A stretch of DNA of 64,000 nt from positions 79,710 to 143,709 of the forward strand of contig WEDG01001475.1 in the NCBI GenBank assembly GCA_017591395.1, given 5' to 3'. This DNA is from Schistocephalus solidus (lineage: Eukaryota; Platyhelminthes; Cestoda; Diphyllobothriidea; Diphyllobothriidae). Under the pieces are notes generated by a model. The model was not told where the DNA came from. It ran no database searches and saw only the letters and a list, made by a program, of their open reading frames with translations. Every line of letters begins with the position of its first letter. The first letter of the stretch is position 1. The translations under genes were made by a program, and so were the position numbers. This document shows, in pieces, positions 43,171 through 54,260 of the stretch.

Positions 43171-43757
43171 GTCGTACTGAGCACAACAATATTATCTGCT
43201 CTCCAACTTGGACTATTTACTATGATACCACTTTGCTTGTACTATTTCGGACACTACCGTTTCAAATTTACATACATAATTAATTTCTGTACCTTAGTAA
43301 ATTTTTACCATGGGAAAATTCATCAGAAAATGCAATTAAAGTAAATTTCTTTATCAGCTCACTTGATCTGATCACGCAGCCTACTGTGGGTGAACAACAG
43401 CCTAAAAAACTAAAAATATACAATTCTTGAAAAGCTGTAGTTATTCAGGACCTTCGAGCTCTACAAATGGCTGAGTTATTCCTACAGATACTTCATACCG
43501 TTTCCCAATTTTTTTTAAAGTTGATTATGAACAATTAGGTATTTCGATCGATCACTTCGTTTTAAGTAATAACCATACTTCATTTACTGTCGGAAACATT
43601 CGTAATAATCTCAAAGGCGAATCTATACTTATTTCGAACTTCTTAAACACCCAAAAATTTACGGTATTAGTATGTCCCTGACTAGCAGTTCGTTAGAATG
43701 GAAGCTTGCTCATATGATCTTGGCACCCAAAATTAACGCTCCCTTTTTTATAATTGA

Positions 43758-44013
43758 AATTAAAGGCCAGCAAAGCGCACAAACAGCATCATACCAGTAA
43801 GATCTGTCGAACACGAGGATGAATTTTGCATTTGGAAGCTTATACATCCTGCAGAAAGTCCACATGAGCTTGCATATTTAAGGAAGTTCATGCAACAAAA
43901 TGATGATGGGCGAAATGAGTTTAGCAGTTCTAGAGTTAAAAAGCCAAAACGGCGAAACGTCTGGAGAATCGAATTTTTAAAGGATTGCAAGCTACGGACT
44001 AGTTTATCCATAT
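43758..44013 (+). CDS. Unidentified 84-codon open frame, possible exon or ORF fragment
   Basis: Plus-strand frame with no initiating ATG near its start: VEHEDEFCIWKLIHPAESPH, ELAYLRKFMQQNDDGRNEFS, VKKPKRRNVWRIEFLKDCK, ending at a TAA at 44,011-44,013. The composition looks protein-like, and the opposite-strand frame is Leu/Ser/Phe-rich as an antisense shadow would be. It is preceded by an acceptor-like AATTGAAATTAAAG. It could be a host exon or part of a retroelement ORF1. Unknown product. Confidence 0.3.
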
Positions 44014-44027
44014 AATTATTATCACAT

Positions 44028-45355
44028 ATATTTGAGGGTTACGTGCGTAGAACTCAATGACCTTATTATGTACAGTCAAAATTATAAACGCAAGTGTATA
44101 AAGAAAACAAAAAATACAGTAATGCATAAGATTTACGGAAATATTTTACAGCAAATATATAGCGGTACAATAGATATAAATTGAAATCATAATGTAAAGC
44201 TAATGAATTAATGAAGACAGTCCTGCACTGTGTGTCGTCGGTTATAAAAATGAGCAGTCTTACTGCTGCTTAAACATATCCACGGTAGCCAATGTCATTA
44301 TTTCGCTTGGAAGTGAGTTCTATGGCCAAACCACTCGCTGACTTAAAGAAAACTTTCGTTGACCTAGGCGCATTTATTCGCGTTTGACCTGATATTAATG
44401 ACTGCGTAGATAAGTCATGTTTGTAAACTCAAAGGATTCTTCGGATTTCAGTGAACAGGCATGTCCGCGATAATCCGGAATGTCCAAGGCTGGTCATATC
44501 TCATTTGTCTATAGGATAGGGTAAACAGGTTAATTTTGATCAGTCTTTCTGGATGTAACAGGGTCCAAAGATCGTCCACCAATCTTGTTGCCCGTCTTTG
44601 CACCTGCTTAATGGGCATCCATGGTGGTATCACATATTCCAAATGCGGTCTCCCGAAAGCACAGAAAATCCAGGAAAACAGATCCGGAGAAAACTTATGA
44701 AAGCACGCATGATCCAGTGAATGATACTCGTCACGTTTTTGACACCACTTTAAGGATGTTCGGGGGCATTATGTTTGAAGCTGTCCAGATATCTAGATTT
44801 TTTTGCACATCTACTTCTTTTAGTGGAATTCTGTTTTCACAGTACTGGTGTTTGGGCAAACGTCTCCACCTAGATTCCAAGAATAAGACTAAAATTGGGT
44901 ATTTTAAACGCTGGAAGCCACATACTGGACCAGACGGAAAGTTTAAAGAGTTTTTCTCTTAGTTTCTGCACACTACCAGCAGAACAAATATTCTTCCAGA
45001 TTTTGACAGCATCTGCAAACATGAAAGCATCAAAGTCAAGATTATCAGTGCAGTCCTTTATATTAATGAGATACAGAAGAGGACCATCATAGGATATGAG
45101 TCACTATGGCGAAAGCCATGCCTGACATCACATTATATGCTCCTCTGCTCCAGCTAATTAACTGCATGTATCTTAATAATTTGTTCCATGACCTTTCACA
45201 AATGTAAGTTAGACAAATTTGATGGTAATATTCTGACTACAGCCTGGACCCTCCTTTGTGGATCGGAGAGATAAGGATGAATTTCCATTCTTGCATTTTC
45301 TCGTCTTCTTCCATGGAAGGTCCACACAGAAGATGGGCCAATGCTCGTAGGGCAA
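44028..45355 (-). mobile_element. CR1-like 3' portion, degenerate
   Basis: Minus strand. RT start relic near 45,290-45,200 (MEEDEKMQEWKFILISPIHK), a fingers-to-palm gap, then LEYVIPPWMPIKQVQRRATR (44,640-44,580), LTCLPYPIDK-type text, LSYRQMRYDQPWTFRII (44,520), SGQTRINAPRSTKVFFKSAS and RLAIELTSKRN-type tail. The 3' untranslated end matches that of the copy at 49.2-50.9 kb (a GGGTTAC...CTCAATGACC block at 44,035-44,065 on the plus strand). Many stops. Confidence 0.65.
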
Positions 45356-45997
45356 TTTTATGTTTATTTTATTTATTTATTGCCAGTTTACAGGCAAGGT
45401 CAAAAAAATATATACAGTAGAGGGTCAAGCTGACAGTGAAAAAAACTCCTGATCGCTGTTTTAGGTGTTTTCAGGAGAAAAGAACTGCAGCTTATTGAGT
45501 AATTAAAGTTCAGGACAGGGTCGCGTTAACACAGGTGCCCGGTGAAGAACTTCTTCATTCAGTGTTACAAATGAGGTATTCTGCACCAGCAGGTATGTCG
45601 GTGAGCGGCTGTTCGCTGTCGACTGAGAAATAAGCCGATTGTGGTCTGCAGAGCCAGCAATATTGCCCTCAGCATGAAGTCCGGCACAGGATTCAGAGTC
45701 CGTGAACGCCATCAGAACCGAAGAGAGTTTCCACAGAGTCAGCACCCAAAAGTTTTGGAAGGTGTCCTGAATGTAGAAACCTAGTGACAGTTCGCGTAAA
45801 CAAGGGATAGCTTTGCTGAATTTTGATACTTCTAGGTAGCTTATTCCAGATTGCTATAGCGTTTACCGAAAAAACTGTCGGTATCTAACTGTGCGTGCCA
45901 AAGGAAGAAATAAAAATACATCTCGATGACTGGTGCGCTGAGAGTGGTCGGGGTGCCTCAGAGATGTAAGGTGGTTAAATTTACGGCGGTTTAGAAG

Positions 45998-47255
45998 TTA
46001 AAACAGTAAAAATAGTCCCTTCTGTAATCTGCGAAGCCCCAGCGGGTGAAGGCTTGTAAGCTCACAGCGTTTTTGGTAGGATAGGTTTCGGTGTTCTGAA
46101 TAGAAAACTCTTTTTGTAAAGAAGTGCTGGACTGATTCTATCTTCTTTCGTTCACTAGCGTGCAGAAAGCTAAATAGAAACGAGCAGTATTCCAGACTAG
46201 GCCTGACATACATTTTATACAGACTGATTCTAATTTTGACGGTTTTAAAATTTCTGAGAATAAACCCATTAGTTTGGCGCTTTCGAGACAATCAGGGCGC
46301 AGTGCTCTGACAGATTAAGACAACTAGAATATGATACACCCAGATCCTTTATAACTCCGGGCACATTAAGATCGTGACCTTCTATGCTTAGGTGTGGCTG
46401 ATGGTTGTCGCCAATAACCATAACGGAACACTTTTGCCAAGAACGTGAGAGGCGTCATGTGCGACACCTCTGAGCGAAGGCTTAAAGATCCTTTTTTAAG
46501 AACTCAAGCACGATGTTGCGATCAACCGGTTTATATCGATAGGCAACTTTTAAATCGTCAGCTTACATAAAGGGCCTACCATACTGAAAACAATCAGGAA
46601 CATCGTTGACAAAGAGGCAAAATAGAAGCGGGCCGAGCACGTTGCCCTGAATAACTCCACTCCTCACATGCGTGGGGTTGGAGATAAAATCAGAAATTTG
46701 AACCCGTTGTGCGCGAGCATTCAAAAAGGAAAATATTAAGTTCAGAAACTTGTTACCTATGCCGAAGGAGGCAAGTTTCAGCAGTCGGAGATAATGGTCG
46801 ACACGATCAAAAGCCTTAGTGAAATCGAAGTAAACGGTGTAAATTGCAAAACCGCTGTCACTAGATTGTAGCACATGATCAAAGAAAGAGAGCTGACAAG
46901 TGTCAGAAGAGCTTTTTTCGAGAAAGCCATGCTGAGCCGCATTTAGTAGGTTATTCTCTCTTAGGTGACGCATCATCTTGTCTTTGATCAAGGTGTCTAA
47001 GATCTTCGAGACTGCTGGTAGTGTATTTATTGGCCTAAAGTCTTCAAATGACGTAGGTCGGCCGTGTTTGGGAATAGGCAATATGTGCGATTTCTTCCAT
47101 AAAATAGGGAAAGTTTCACTTTCAAGAGCAAGATTAAATATCTTATACAGAAGGGACGAAAATATATCGTTTGTTTCCGCCTGTAGAACGCTGAACGGGA
47201 TGCCAGCTGGTCCTGGACTGTAAGATTGACGAAAACGCCGAATGGCTACGGTCAC
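45998..47255 (-). pseudogene. Reverse transcriptase and C-terminus
   Basis: A long frame (47,255-46,563): GPAGIPFSVLQAE, FPILWKKSHILPIPKHG, FEDFRPINTLPAVSKILDTL, AAQHGFLEKSSSDTCQLSFF, YFDFTKAFDRVDH (motif A, Asp kept), HVRSGVIQGNVLGPLLFCLF (motif B), then FM, a TAA stop, and ADDLKVAYR (motif C, 46,560). The stop falls one codon before the catalytic Asp pair. After frameshifts the thumb and C-terminus read MYVRPSLEYCSFLFSFL and ERKKIESVQHFFTKRVF (46,291-45,998). Apart from the stop the enzyme core is intact. Confidence 0.85.
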
Positions 47256-47649
47256 GTCTCAGAGGGTAAAAGTTATGGTTTCGAGGACGTTACCGGTTCC
47301 CAAACCCGGATGTTAGGAAAGGAGGCGACAGTATGTTCACTAAACGTTCTAGACAAGAAAGCATTGAAGCTATCAGCAGGCAACTTAGCGTCAGCTATTG
47401 GGTTTCCTAAGGCGTCACGAAGTACGGGGTGCTGCGTTTTTCTCTGCGCTTTTACTGTGCATAAAAAGAGCTTCGCAAACATTTAACGAAGGGTTTTCGG
47501 CAAAGTTAACCTCATCGGCTTGTCGTTTTTTGTTAGACAGCCTCTTAGCCTCTTCAAAGATTTGTGGGATCAAGGGCAGGATGGAGGTGTCGTTTTGTAG
47601 ATGAAAACGACGGGAGAGTCTATGCAGTCTACGGCGGAATGATAAAGGG

Positions 47650-48115
47650 AGGTGGAATTATTCCTTGAAATTAATTATTTTCTTACGGGGAACAAAACGA
47701 GAAATGAGTGGACCTAGAACTTTGTAAAATGTATCAGTACAACCATTCACATCCGAAAATACAAAGAAGTTAGTCCAGTCGTAGGAATTTAGGTGTGTTA
47801 GCAATTCCCTCATATTTGCTGATCTGAAATGACGGAAAAAGCTATTTTTTTTGGAAAAAGTTTCAGCAGCCTCTAGTTCTAGTGTAGAAAGAACAATAGT
47901 ATGATCAGAATTCCCAAGTGGGTCTAAAGGTGACACTGACAATGGCTGACAACCTCTACAAAAAATAAGATCAAGTATGTTTGATCCTCGGGTGGGAAAA
48001 TCGACTTCCTGGTCCCACATGCCTATATCTATGGCCTCAAGTAGGTCTTCAAACTTTGCAGGACCGGAAGTTGGAAACCAGTGAACTTCAGGAAGATTGA
48101 AGTCACCAATTCAGT
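47650..48115 (-). pseudogene. Endonuclease C-terminal half
   Basis: IGDFNLPEVHWFPTSGPAKF, FEDLLEAIDIGMWDQEVDFP, NILDLIFCRGCQPLSV, then NSDHTIVLSTLELE: the GDFN and SDH catalytic boxes of an APE-type endonuclease, both intact. The open part begins with the Met at 48,020. After it, FFRHFRSANMRELLTHLNSY belongs to the endonuclease-RT linker. Confidence 0.75.
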
Positions 48116-48230
48116 CTGGACTGAGTGCTTTAGCAGGCTTCAGTTGAGGTAATTGTGCCCTTATTATTTCATTAATGTTATCAGGCTTTTTGCGCACTTA
48201 GCAAAACAAGAACTAGGAAAATAATATTTG

Positions 48231-48735
48231 TCAATAATGCAGTCAGCAGTCAGTCTTGTAAGAAGCATGCAATGACTCAGTCTTTGCAGTGACTTCTTCT
48301 TCTACGTGTGAGAGCAGCTTCAAGCAGCACAACGTTAGCGGGAATTGTGGAAGCAGGTGAACGTTGAAGCTTGTCTTCTCGTAGGTATAACCTCCATGAC
48401 GTGAAAGAATCCGCAGTAAAGGAATATTTGGATAGCCAAAAAATCGTCAAGTCCAAGTAAATAACTCCCAAATTTAGAGGATGAACAATCCACTCGTGAG
48501 TTATTTCAGTCCAACGTGTCTCCTGCATTAAGGTCGAGACTAAAACTTCATTAACTCAAAGGAGTTGAACTTCGAAACCAACTTTAAACGAAGCGCCAAC
48601 AAATAGTTGAAAGCGAAGAACTAAACCAGTGGCACGATTCAGTATAATTCAGTATATATAAGGGAGATAGGCAGAGCCTTTGAAAACCCTATTTACAGAT
48701 AGACACTAGCAAAATAAGCAAATGTTACATGGGAA
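48231..48735. other. No recognisable feature
   Basis: Spacer between two retroelement fragments; an 83-codon minus-strand frame (48,277-48,528) is not recognised. Confidence 0.4.
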
Positions 48736-48739
48736 TAGT

Positions 48740-49130
48740 CGTTTTAGTATATCGATCATTGCTGTCGACTAAATATATGTTCATCAAGTAAAAATGCATC
48801 AAGTGTTCTTTTAAAAATTTCAACGCTTTCAGTCTGAACAACCGAAACTGGCAGTTTGTTCCATTCTTCATTCACCCGTTGGGAAAATAAGTTTGCCCGC
48901 ACTTCCAGTTTGGCGTGTTTTCTTTTCAGTTTGTATTGGTGACCTCGAAGACTTGTCATGTTTGCCAATTCAAAAAAGTTGGCAATCTGAAGAGCACAAT
49001 CAACTCCTCTGACCAGTTTGAATACTAAGATCATATCCCCTCTGTATTGCCTATAAGAGAGAGGAAAAATTTTAGTCTTTCTAGGCGGCTCTATATAGGG
49101 TAAGCATTCCGATCAGCTGACTAGTTTAGT
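48740..49130 (-). pseudogene. CR1-like C-terminal tail fragment
   Basis: FPLSYRQYRGDMILVFKLVR (49,075-49,010), LEVRANLFSQRVNEEWNKLP, SVVQTESVEIFKRTLDAFL: the conserved end of CR1 ORF2 with the R.RGD and WN.LP boxes intact, ending at a stop at 48,756. Only about 110 residues remain, a 5'-truncated insertion. Confidence 0.8.
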
Positions 49131-49458
49131 TGCCCTTCGTTGAATTTTCTCCAGTAGAGCGTAGTCATTGTATATTGTATATTGTATATTTTGAAGGGTT
49201 ACAGGCATTGCCCTTGATGACCCTATTAATGTTAAGTTATCATTGCATGTGTACAGTCAATATAAAAATGTTGTACATTTTAAAAATGTTTGAGTCAAAG
49301 CATAAGATAACTTCAAATGCGTTTTTCACAGCCATAGGCGAAACATTGTGGAAGAAAAAGTAGAGCCCGAAAGATTTTAAAAGGCTGGTTTTAAGAAATC
49401 ATGCTGTGACAGTCGTCATTTTGTCAAATACAATGCAATCAAGCCTTCTTTTTAAAAA

Positions 49459-49863
49459 TCAATAATGCTTTTCAGAGTTAACCATCTCGCTTGGTAACGA
49501 GTTCCAAGGTCGAACCACTCGTTGGCTAAAACAAAACTTTCTGAGGTTCAATCGCGTGCGTTCGCTATTAACCTTGTAAGGATGACAACGCAGATGAGTT
49601 GTGCAGGCAAAGTCGAAGAAATCCTCCGATCTCAGGGTGGAATCATGGCCCCGGATAATCCGGAATGTCCAGAGCAGGCTACACCGTAAGTGCCTGTAGG
49701 AAAGAGGAAATAAGTCAAGCTTTTTCAATCTGTCTTGGTACGGTAAAGTCTTAAGACCGTCAACCATCTTCGTTGCTCTCCGTTGCACCTGTTCGAGGAG
49801 GTCCACATCTTTCTTCATCCACGGTATCCAAGCTGGTACTCCGTAATCTAAATGTGGTCTCAC
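49459..49863 (-). pseudogene. C-terminus of the chimeric CR1 copy
   Basis: RPHLDYGVPAWIPWMKKDVD, LLEQVQRRATKMVDGLKTLP, LFPLSYRHLRCSLLWTFRII, RTRLNLRKFCFSQRVVRPWN, SLPSEMVNSEKHY. All expected tail boxes are present (RRATK, SYR.LR, WN.LP). It overlaps the chimeric frame by four bases in another phase, so a single frameshift separates them. Confidence 0.8.
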
Positions 49864-50699
49864 AAAGGCGCCATAGACTTTCCGAATAGATCAGGTGGGA
49901 ATATTTTAAACGCACGTCTGATCCAATGTAGTGTACATGTTGCCTTCTGGACTGCTTTCTTACAGTGTTCTGAGGGTATCAAATTCACAGTTGTCCACAT
50001 GCCCAGATCTTTGTTTGTTTTGACCTCTTTTAATGCAGTGCCATTAATAAAGTACTGGTGTCTCAGAGATACTTTTCGACCGGCGCTTAGATGTAGGATC
50101 ACGCACTTGGATACATTAAACTTAAGAAGCCACTTAGCCGACCAGGCACTTAGTTTGTCGATATTCGATTGTAACCCTTTTTCGTCATCAGCGCAGCTGA
50201 CTTCAGTCCATATTTTAATGTCATCTGCAAACATGACCGCTTCACAATCTAGGTCATTGAGACAGTCATGTTTCGTCCAAGGGCGCAACGCCTGAACGCA
50301 ATATTTCAACACCGGCCGAATAAATGTTCCAAACACGCGCCCAAAAAGCTCTCCGTCAAAATTAACGAAAGTTCTCCTGATTGTGACTAAGATACACATA
50401 GCGTTCTTTGCGATATTCGAACAGTGCGACGATGGTTTGAGAGTTGGTGTTATCCATATACCCAAGTCCTTTAGAATATTTACATCCTGGAGTTGGTGAC
50501 CACTGATGAAGTACTGGTATTCAAACCTAATCATCTTTCTGGTTCTAGACCGCAGTCGGATTATTTGGCATTTGTTGAAATTAAGGTTCAGCAGCCACGC
50601 ATAACACCATGTTTGCAAGCCGTCTAAATTTTGTTGTAATTTTCGCGCATCCTCCGGTTTTTCAATCGAGTTCCATAACTTCAGATCGTCAGCGAACAT
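49860..50699 (-). pseudogene. Chimeric CR1 RT frame with two active-site boxes
   Basis: A continuous 279-codon frame. Residues 1-143 are palm to thumb of one copy (MFADDLKLWNSI, LQTWCYAWLLNLNFNKCQII, DLGIWITPTLKPS, FGTFIRPVLKYCVQALRPWT). Residues 144-279 restart before the active site of a second copy (HDCLNDLDCEAVMFADDIKI, LSAWSAKWLLKFNVSKCVIL, DLGMWTTVNLIPSEHCKKAV, RRAFKIFPPDLFGK). The FADD boxes lie at 50,688-50,696 and about 50,220-50,231. The two halves are paralogous, not identical, so this joins two family members in frame. Confidence 0.85.
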
Positions 50700-50884
50700 T
50701 AACTTCTAGCATGTCAGACAATCCAGGCAGTCGTTCACGTATATCAGAAACAAAATGGGACCCAGAACGCTGCCCTACGGAACTCCACTGTGAACTGTTT
50801 CCAAGTGAGACTTGGCGTCTCCAATACAAACACGCTGGCGGCCGACCATTTGAGAAGGTTGCTAGTCATACCCATTTGAAGCAG

Positions 50885-51600
50885 CTTAAATAAATAAATA
50901 AATTGTATATTTAAGGCCCAGAGGGCCCCATCATTACAAACTTAGTACCGTGGTTTAAATAAATACAAAGTGGATAATTGCTGCACTAAGTGAGCATCCA
51001 TATGAACAGCAGAAATGAGTAGTATGGTAAACATATCCGATTCAAAAAGATTTGCCATTTTTAAAACAAAAGTCAACAATCTTTGGCATATACGGTGAAC
51101 TGGAAATGAAGCAGTAAAAAAACTCCTAGGGTTAAATCGGAGGCGGAGTTCGGCGAGCCGCCAATTTAAAAAAAAATAGGAGAAAAAAAACTGCTTCACT
51201 AAAAAATTAATAGCTAAATGCAATGGGATAGTATTATGATGTTGCTGACTACGTATGAGGGTTCGGGACGCTCCTTGTCGGGTGAGAGATAATATAGCAG
51301 TCAGAGCTACTGATTATAAACACCAGTGGAGGTGAGAGAGGACGAACTCATCGTAGACAACATGGTCGAAACGAAGACGGGACAGTAGAGGTCACGAGAT
51401 TATCATCGAGATGCGACCTTGCTGACTGTATAGTCCATCACCAAAGAGGCGAAACCATCAGAACCCACCTCGATCATCAACAGAACCTGGAGACTATCGT
51501 CAGGGTTGCAAATTCGGAGGTAAGTATGAAGGTTGTCAAGAGTTGGCAATGCTAGTTTAAAAGGAGGGGAAGAAAAAGTAAATGCAAAGATTGACTATGC
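50885..51600 (-). repeat. 3'-UTR repeat of a CR1/Jockey-like family, copy 1
   Basis: It matches 57,580-58,310 along its whole length, same orientation, about 85% by eye. Read on the minus strand it ends in a TTTATTTATTTATTTAA tail (complement at 50,886-50,905), a retrotransposon 3' tail. At 57.6 kb the same UTR is followed on its 5' side by RT and endonuclease coding sequence, which identifies the family. Confidence 0.8.
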
Positions 51601-51870
51601 AGAAGATCAGACGTTTGTGTGAAACCCTGTCAAAGGCTTTGCTAAAGTCAATGTAGATCGCATCGAGTGATCAACCTATTTCTAATGATTTTGTCCAAAA
51701 TTTCCATGGATGAGAGCAGGTTTGTGAGGCAGGATCGACCACTTCGAAATCCATGTTGATATGAACTTAGCAAGATGGAATGGGAAAACACCACAAACTT
51801 CAGTTAGACTGTCGTATTCTGACGATGTCCACCGGTTGCTCCACAGAAGGGTGGTGCAGGAACGGTGACA
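51600..51870 (-). pseudogene. Short RT fragment
   Basis: Minus-strand text LSSYQHGFRSGRSCLTNLLS (51,775-51,715) and, after a frameshift, AIYIDFSKAFDRVSHKRLIF (51,665-51,605), which are RT motifs 2 and A with the catalytic Asp intact. The palm and thumb are absent and the sequence runs into the 3'-UTR repeat. Either this is one element with a large internal deletion, or two adjacent fragments. Confidence 0.7.
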
Positions 51871-51904
51871 TATATGCAAATTAGTTTTAAATGAAAATAG
51901 ACTT

Positions 51905-52030
51905 TAACTGCACCAAACGCTCTCTCTTCCTTCACCCGCCCGTACCCGGTGTCAGTACAAAGTCAAGAAGACCGGAGGTGTGTTCGGGCGCAAACGAAGC
52001 ATATCCCACGCAGTGGGAGCGGAGATAGGC
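51905..52030 (-). repeat. Partial copy of dispersed repeat S, inverted
   Basis: It contains CCCGGTGTCAGTACAAAGTC, AAGAAGACCGGAGGTGTGTT and GCGCAAACGAAGCATATCCC, the reverse complement of the central module at 34,300-34,380 and 42,940-43,020. Confidence 0.65.
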
Positions 52031-52483
52031 CGATGTTCGAAGGGCAATCGGATGAATTATGTATGGACTGGGTGCTTAAGCAGGCTTTAGTCGGAATAAT
52101 TATGTCCTCATTAATTTGGACGAAGAGAAAAGATTATTTTCTAGTGCAAATGTTTCCGAATTGTGCAGTGCCCTGGGTAGGGGAGCGAAGGCAGATTTGT
52201 TTTTGAGTGAATACTTAATGAAAGAAGCTAGAGAGCCCTGAGGCTTTCGTTTGTTCATTCGTTTCAAGTACTCCGTTTCGGGACCTCAACGCTGGAGTCG
52301 AAAGATTTCTTTGGTTATCGTTTATGTAACCTAGAGGGTCTTGGGATATTCCGCAGTATGGTAAGCACAATGCAGTTTTTGGTTCTGTATCAAGAGCAAT
52401 TTTGATTCTGCCTGAGCTGGAACGCTCAAAGGAGAGCATACTTTTACGCAGTGTTTTAACATTTATGGACTCAAAACAATTGT

Positions 52484-53458
52484 TTGCTAGCAACAGAACC
52501 AGTCACGGAACTTCCTTTAGGAAAGCCTGTTGAGCTGGCTTCGACATCCATGACTGGCACTCAATCAGTTTATACTTACAACCAAAAACCAACAAAGTGC
52601 GCAAAAAGCGTAATGGCAGTCAAATCCGTCGGCTACGAGGACGAATCTTGCGTGGGATGTTCTAATATTTTACTAAGAGTTCAAAAACTGGATAATGAGC
52701 TTGCAGACTTAAGGAAGCTCTTGCAAGATAACATTACTCGACGAAATACGCTTAGCAATATTCCAGTTAAAAAGACAGTGACTAAAGCACCAAAAGTTTC
52801 AAAAACTACAACTTGTTACAGCTCACAATGTTCGGACGAGATTACCCATAACGACCGGATAACACGAACAGAGTCTCTGAATCCTACGGACGACGACCAG
52901 AGCAAACCACAAATCTCATCCTGCTATCTTGGGTGTTTTTAAGAGCCCGTAGTTGAATCCGAAGAAACAAACGCGTGGCAAGCTGCAATTGGAAAACACC
53001 ACAACAGGAGGACAAATTCACAATCAACTCTGATGGATTCATTGAAGCCTTCAGATAAGAGTATGGTCAGAGGTAGACTAAATCCCAACGAGAGCTCTGT
53101 AAACCATTCTCGTGCTCCTAAGGAGAGCTTAGGAGGAAGCGAAAATTCCAAGCACCAGGATCAGCAACAGTGTTTAGTTATTCAGGGTTTGCACGATTCA
53201 ACTGCAGTCCGACCAGAAGACCATGTCGCCGAAGACCTTGCTTCGTTTAATGGCCTCCTAAACCAATTGCTCCCACCGGGCGTGGAAGTAAAAGTAATTA
53301 AAGCATTCCAGATTGACAAAAAGTTTGAAGACAGCCTAAGAACACCACGACCGCGACCTCTCAAAATAATGCTAGAGAGCAAAGACCAAACCAAGGTGAT
53401 CCTATCCAAAAAAATAACCTCCGTCACTCGCATAAAGAGGTTTTTTCAACCTAACTAA
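52484..53458 (+). pseudogene. CR1 ORF1 protein, one in-frame stop
   Basis: The two frames 52,484-52,942 and 53,033-53,458 are in the same phase; only the TAA at 52,940-52,942 separates them, so this is one ~324-codon ORF1. Features: CVGCSNILLRVQKLDNELAD (a short coiled coil starting with a CxxC), a Ser/Thr/Lys-rich middle, and a C-terminal RRM-like region QCLVIQGLHDSTAVRPEDHV, VEVKVIKAFQIDKKFEDSLR, PRPRPLKIMLESKDQTKVIL. Such ORF1 proteins bind element RNA. The first ATG (52,484) is the start I favour, but upstream sequence is also open. Confidence 0.75.
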
Positions 53459-53664
53459 AGCCAAAACCATCAGGGAACCAATTGCCCAAAGAGATGTCAG
53501 AACTGATTCCGTAACGCCCAGCGTTCTCACTAAAGAAACCAGAGTTACCGAAAATCATCAAGAAACGGAAGAGACATACGACCTTGACGTTAGAGGAGAC
53601 GCAGATAGGCCCATAAAATTGAAAAACGCAACAGGACATTTGGTTGGCGAAAAATTGAAGTGCT

Positions 53665-54260
53665 TGTAAACAAATGCACAAAGCCTTTTATCAAAACTTG
53701 ATAAGTTAAAAATTTGCCTTGCCGAAGTATCTCCGGATGTGATAGCAGTAACCGAAACCTGGCTGTCTGGCAGTATTCGAGATAGCGAAATAACATTGTC
53801 TGGATACAAAATATATCGGAGGGACAGAGAAAACCGACAGGGTGGTGGAAGAATTGTGTATGTGAATGACGTGCTAATAGTGTCTGACAAGACGAGCAAG
53901 TTTGCATGCAGCACGGAAGCCATATGGTTGAATATAGGCTCTTGGCTCTCCACGTCTATATGTCCTCATTGTCTATCGGCCACGTAGGATAGACCGAGTC
54001 GCGGACACCCACTTGTTGAAACAATTAGAAAATTTATCCAGTTGACCTAATATCATGATTATGGGGGACTTCAACGCACCAGGAATTAACTGAAGCACTG
54101 TTCAATCATCATGCCCGAAATCGACTTTTGATTATGTTTTCCTGCAAAAGACCTTGAAGACACTCCGCACACAACATGTGCGACGAGATTATTTCAATGT
54201 CTCCGCTCGGTCGTAGTGATCATGTGGTGCTTATGTGGGACTACTCCTTATTCTCCGTTG
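53665..54260 (+). pseudogene. CR1 APE-type endonuclease
   Basis: TNAQSLLSKLDKLKICLAEV, SPDVIAVTETWLSGSI (catalytic Glu), SGYKIYRRDRENRQGGGRIV, then across frameshifts MGDFNAPGIN (54,062-54,090) and FDYVFLQKTLKTLR. The SDH box corresponds to SDHVVLMWDY-type text near 54,215-54,240. Several stops; inactive. Confidence 0.75.

Larger units (their letters stand above)
45363..48230 (-). mobile_element. CR1/Jockey-like element, near complete ORF2
   Basis: Minus strand. Endonuclease C-terminal half (48,110-47,650), a 400-bp linker, RT (47,255-46,300) and C-terminus (46,291-45,998), then about 600 bp of 3' UTR ending in an A-rich AATAAATAAATAAAATAAA tail whose complement lies at 45,370-45,392. It belongs to a different family from the copies at 44.0 and 49.2 kb. 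The 5' half of the endonuclease and any ORF1 are missing. Confidence 0.8.
49165..50885 (-). mobile_element. CR1-like element with chimeric RT
   Basis: Minus strand. RT palm from WSAASVFVLETPSLTWKQFT and VPFCF-type text (50,880-50,710), the 279-codon chimeric frame (50,699-49,860), C-terminus (49,863-49,459), and 3' UTR to about 49,165, where three ATATACA units form a short tandem tail. The 3' UTR matches that of the 44.0-kb copy. The 5' limit (50,885) is the tail of another element's 3' UTR. Confidence 0.8.
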
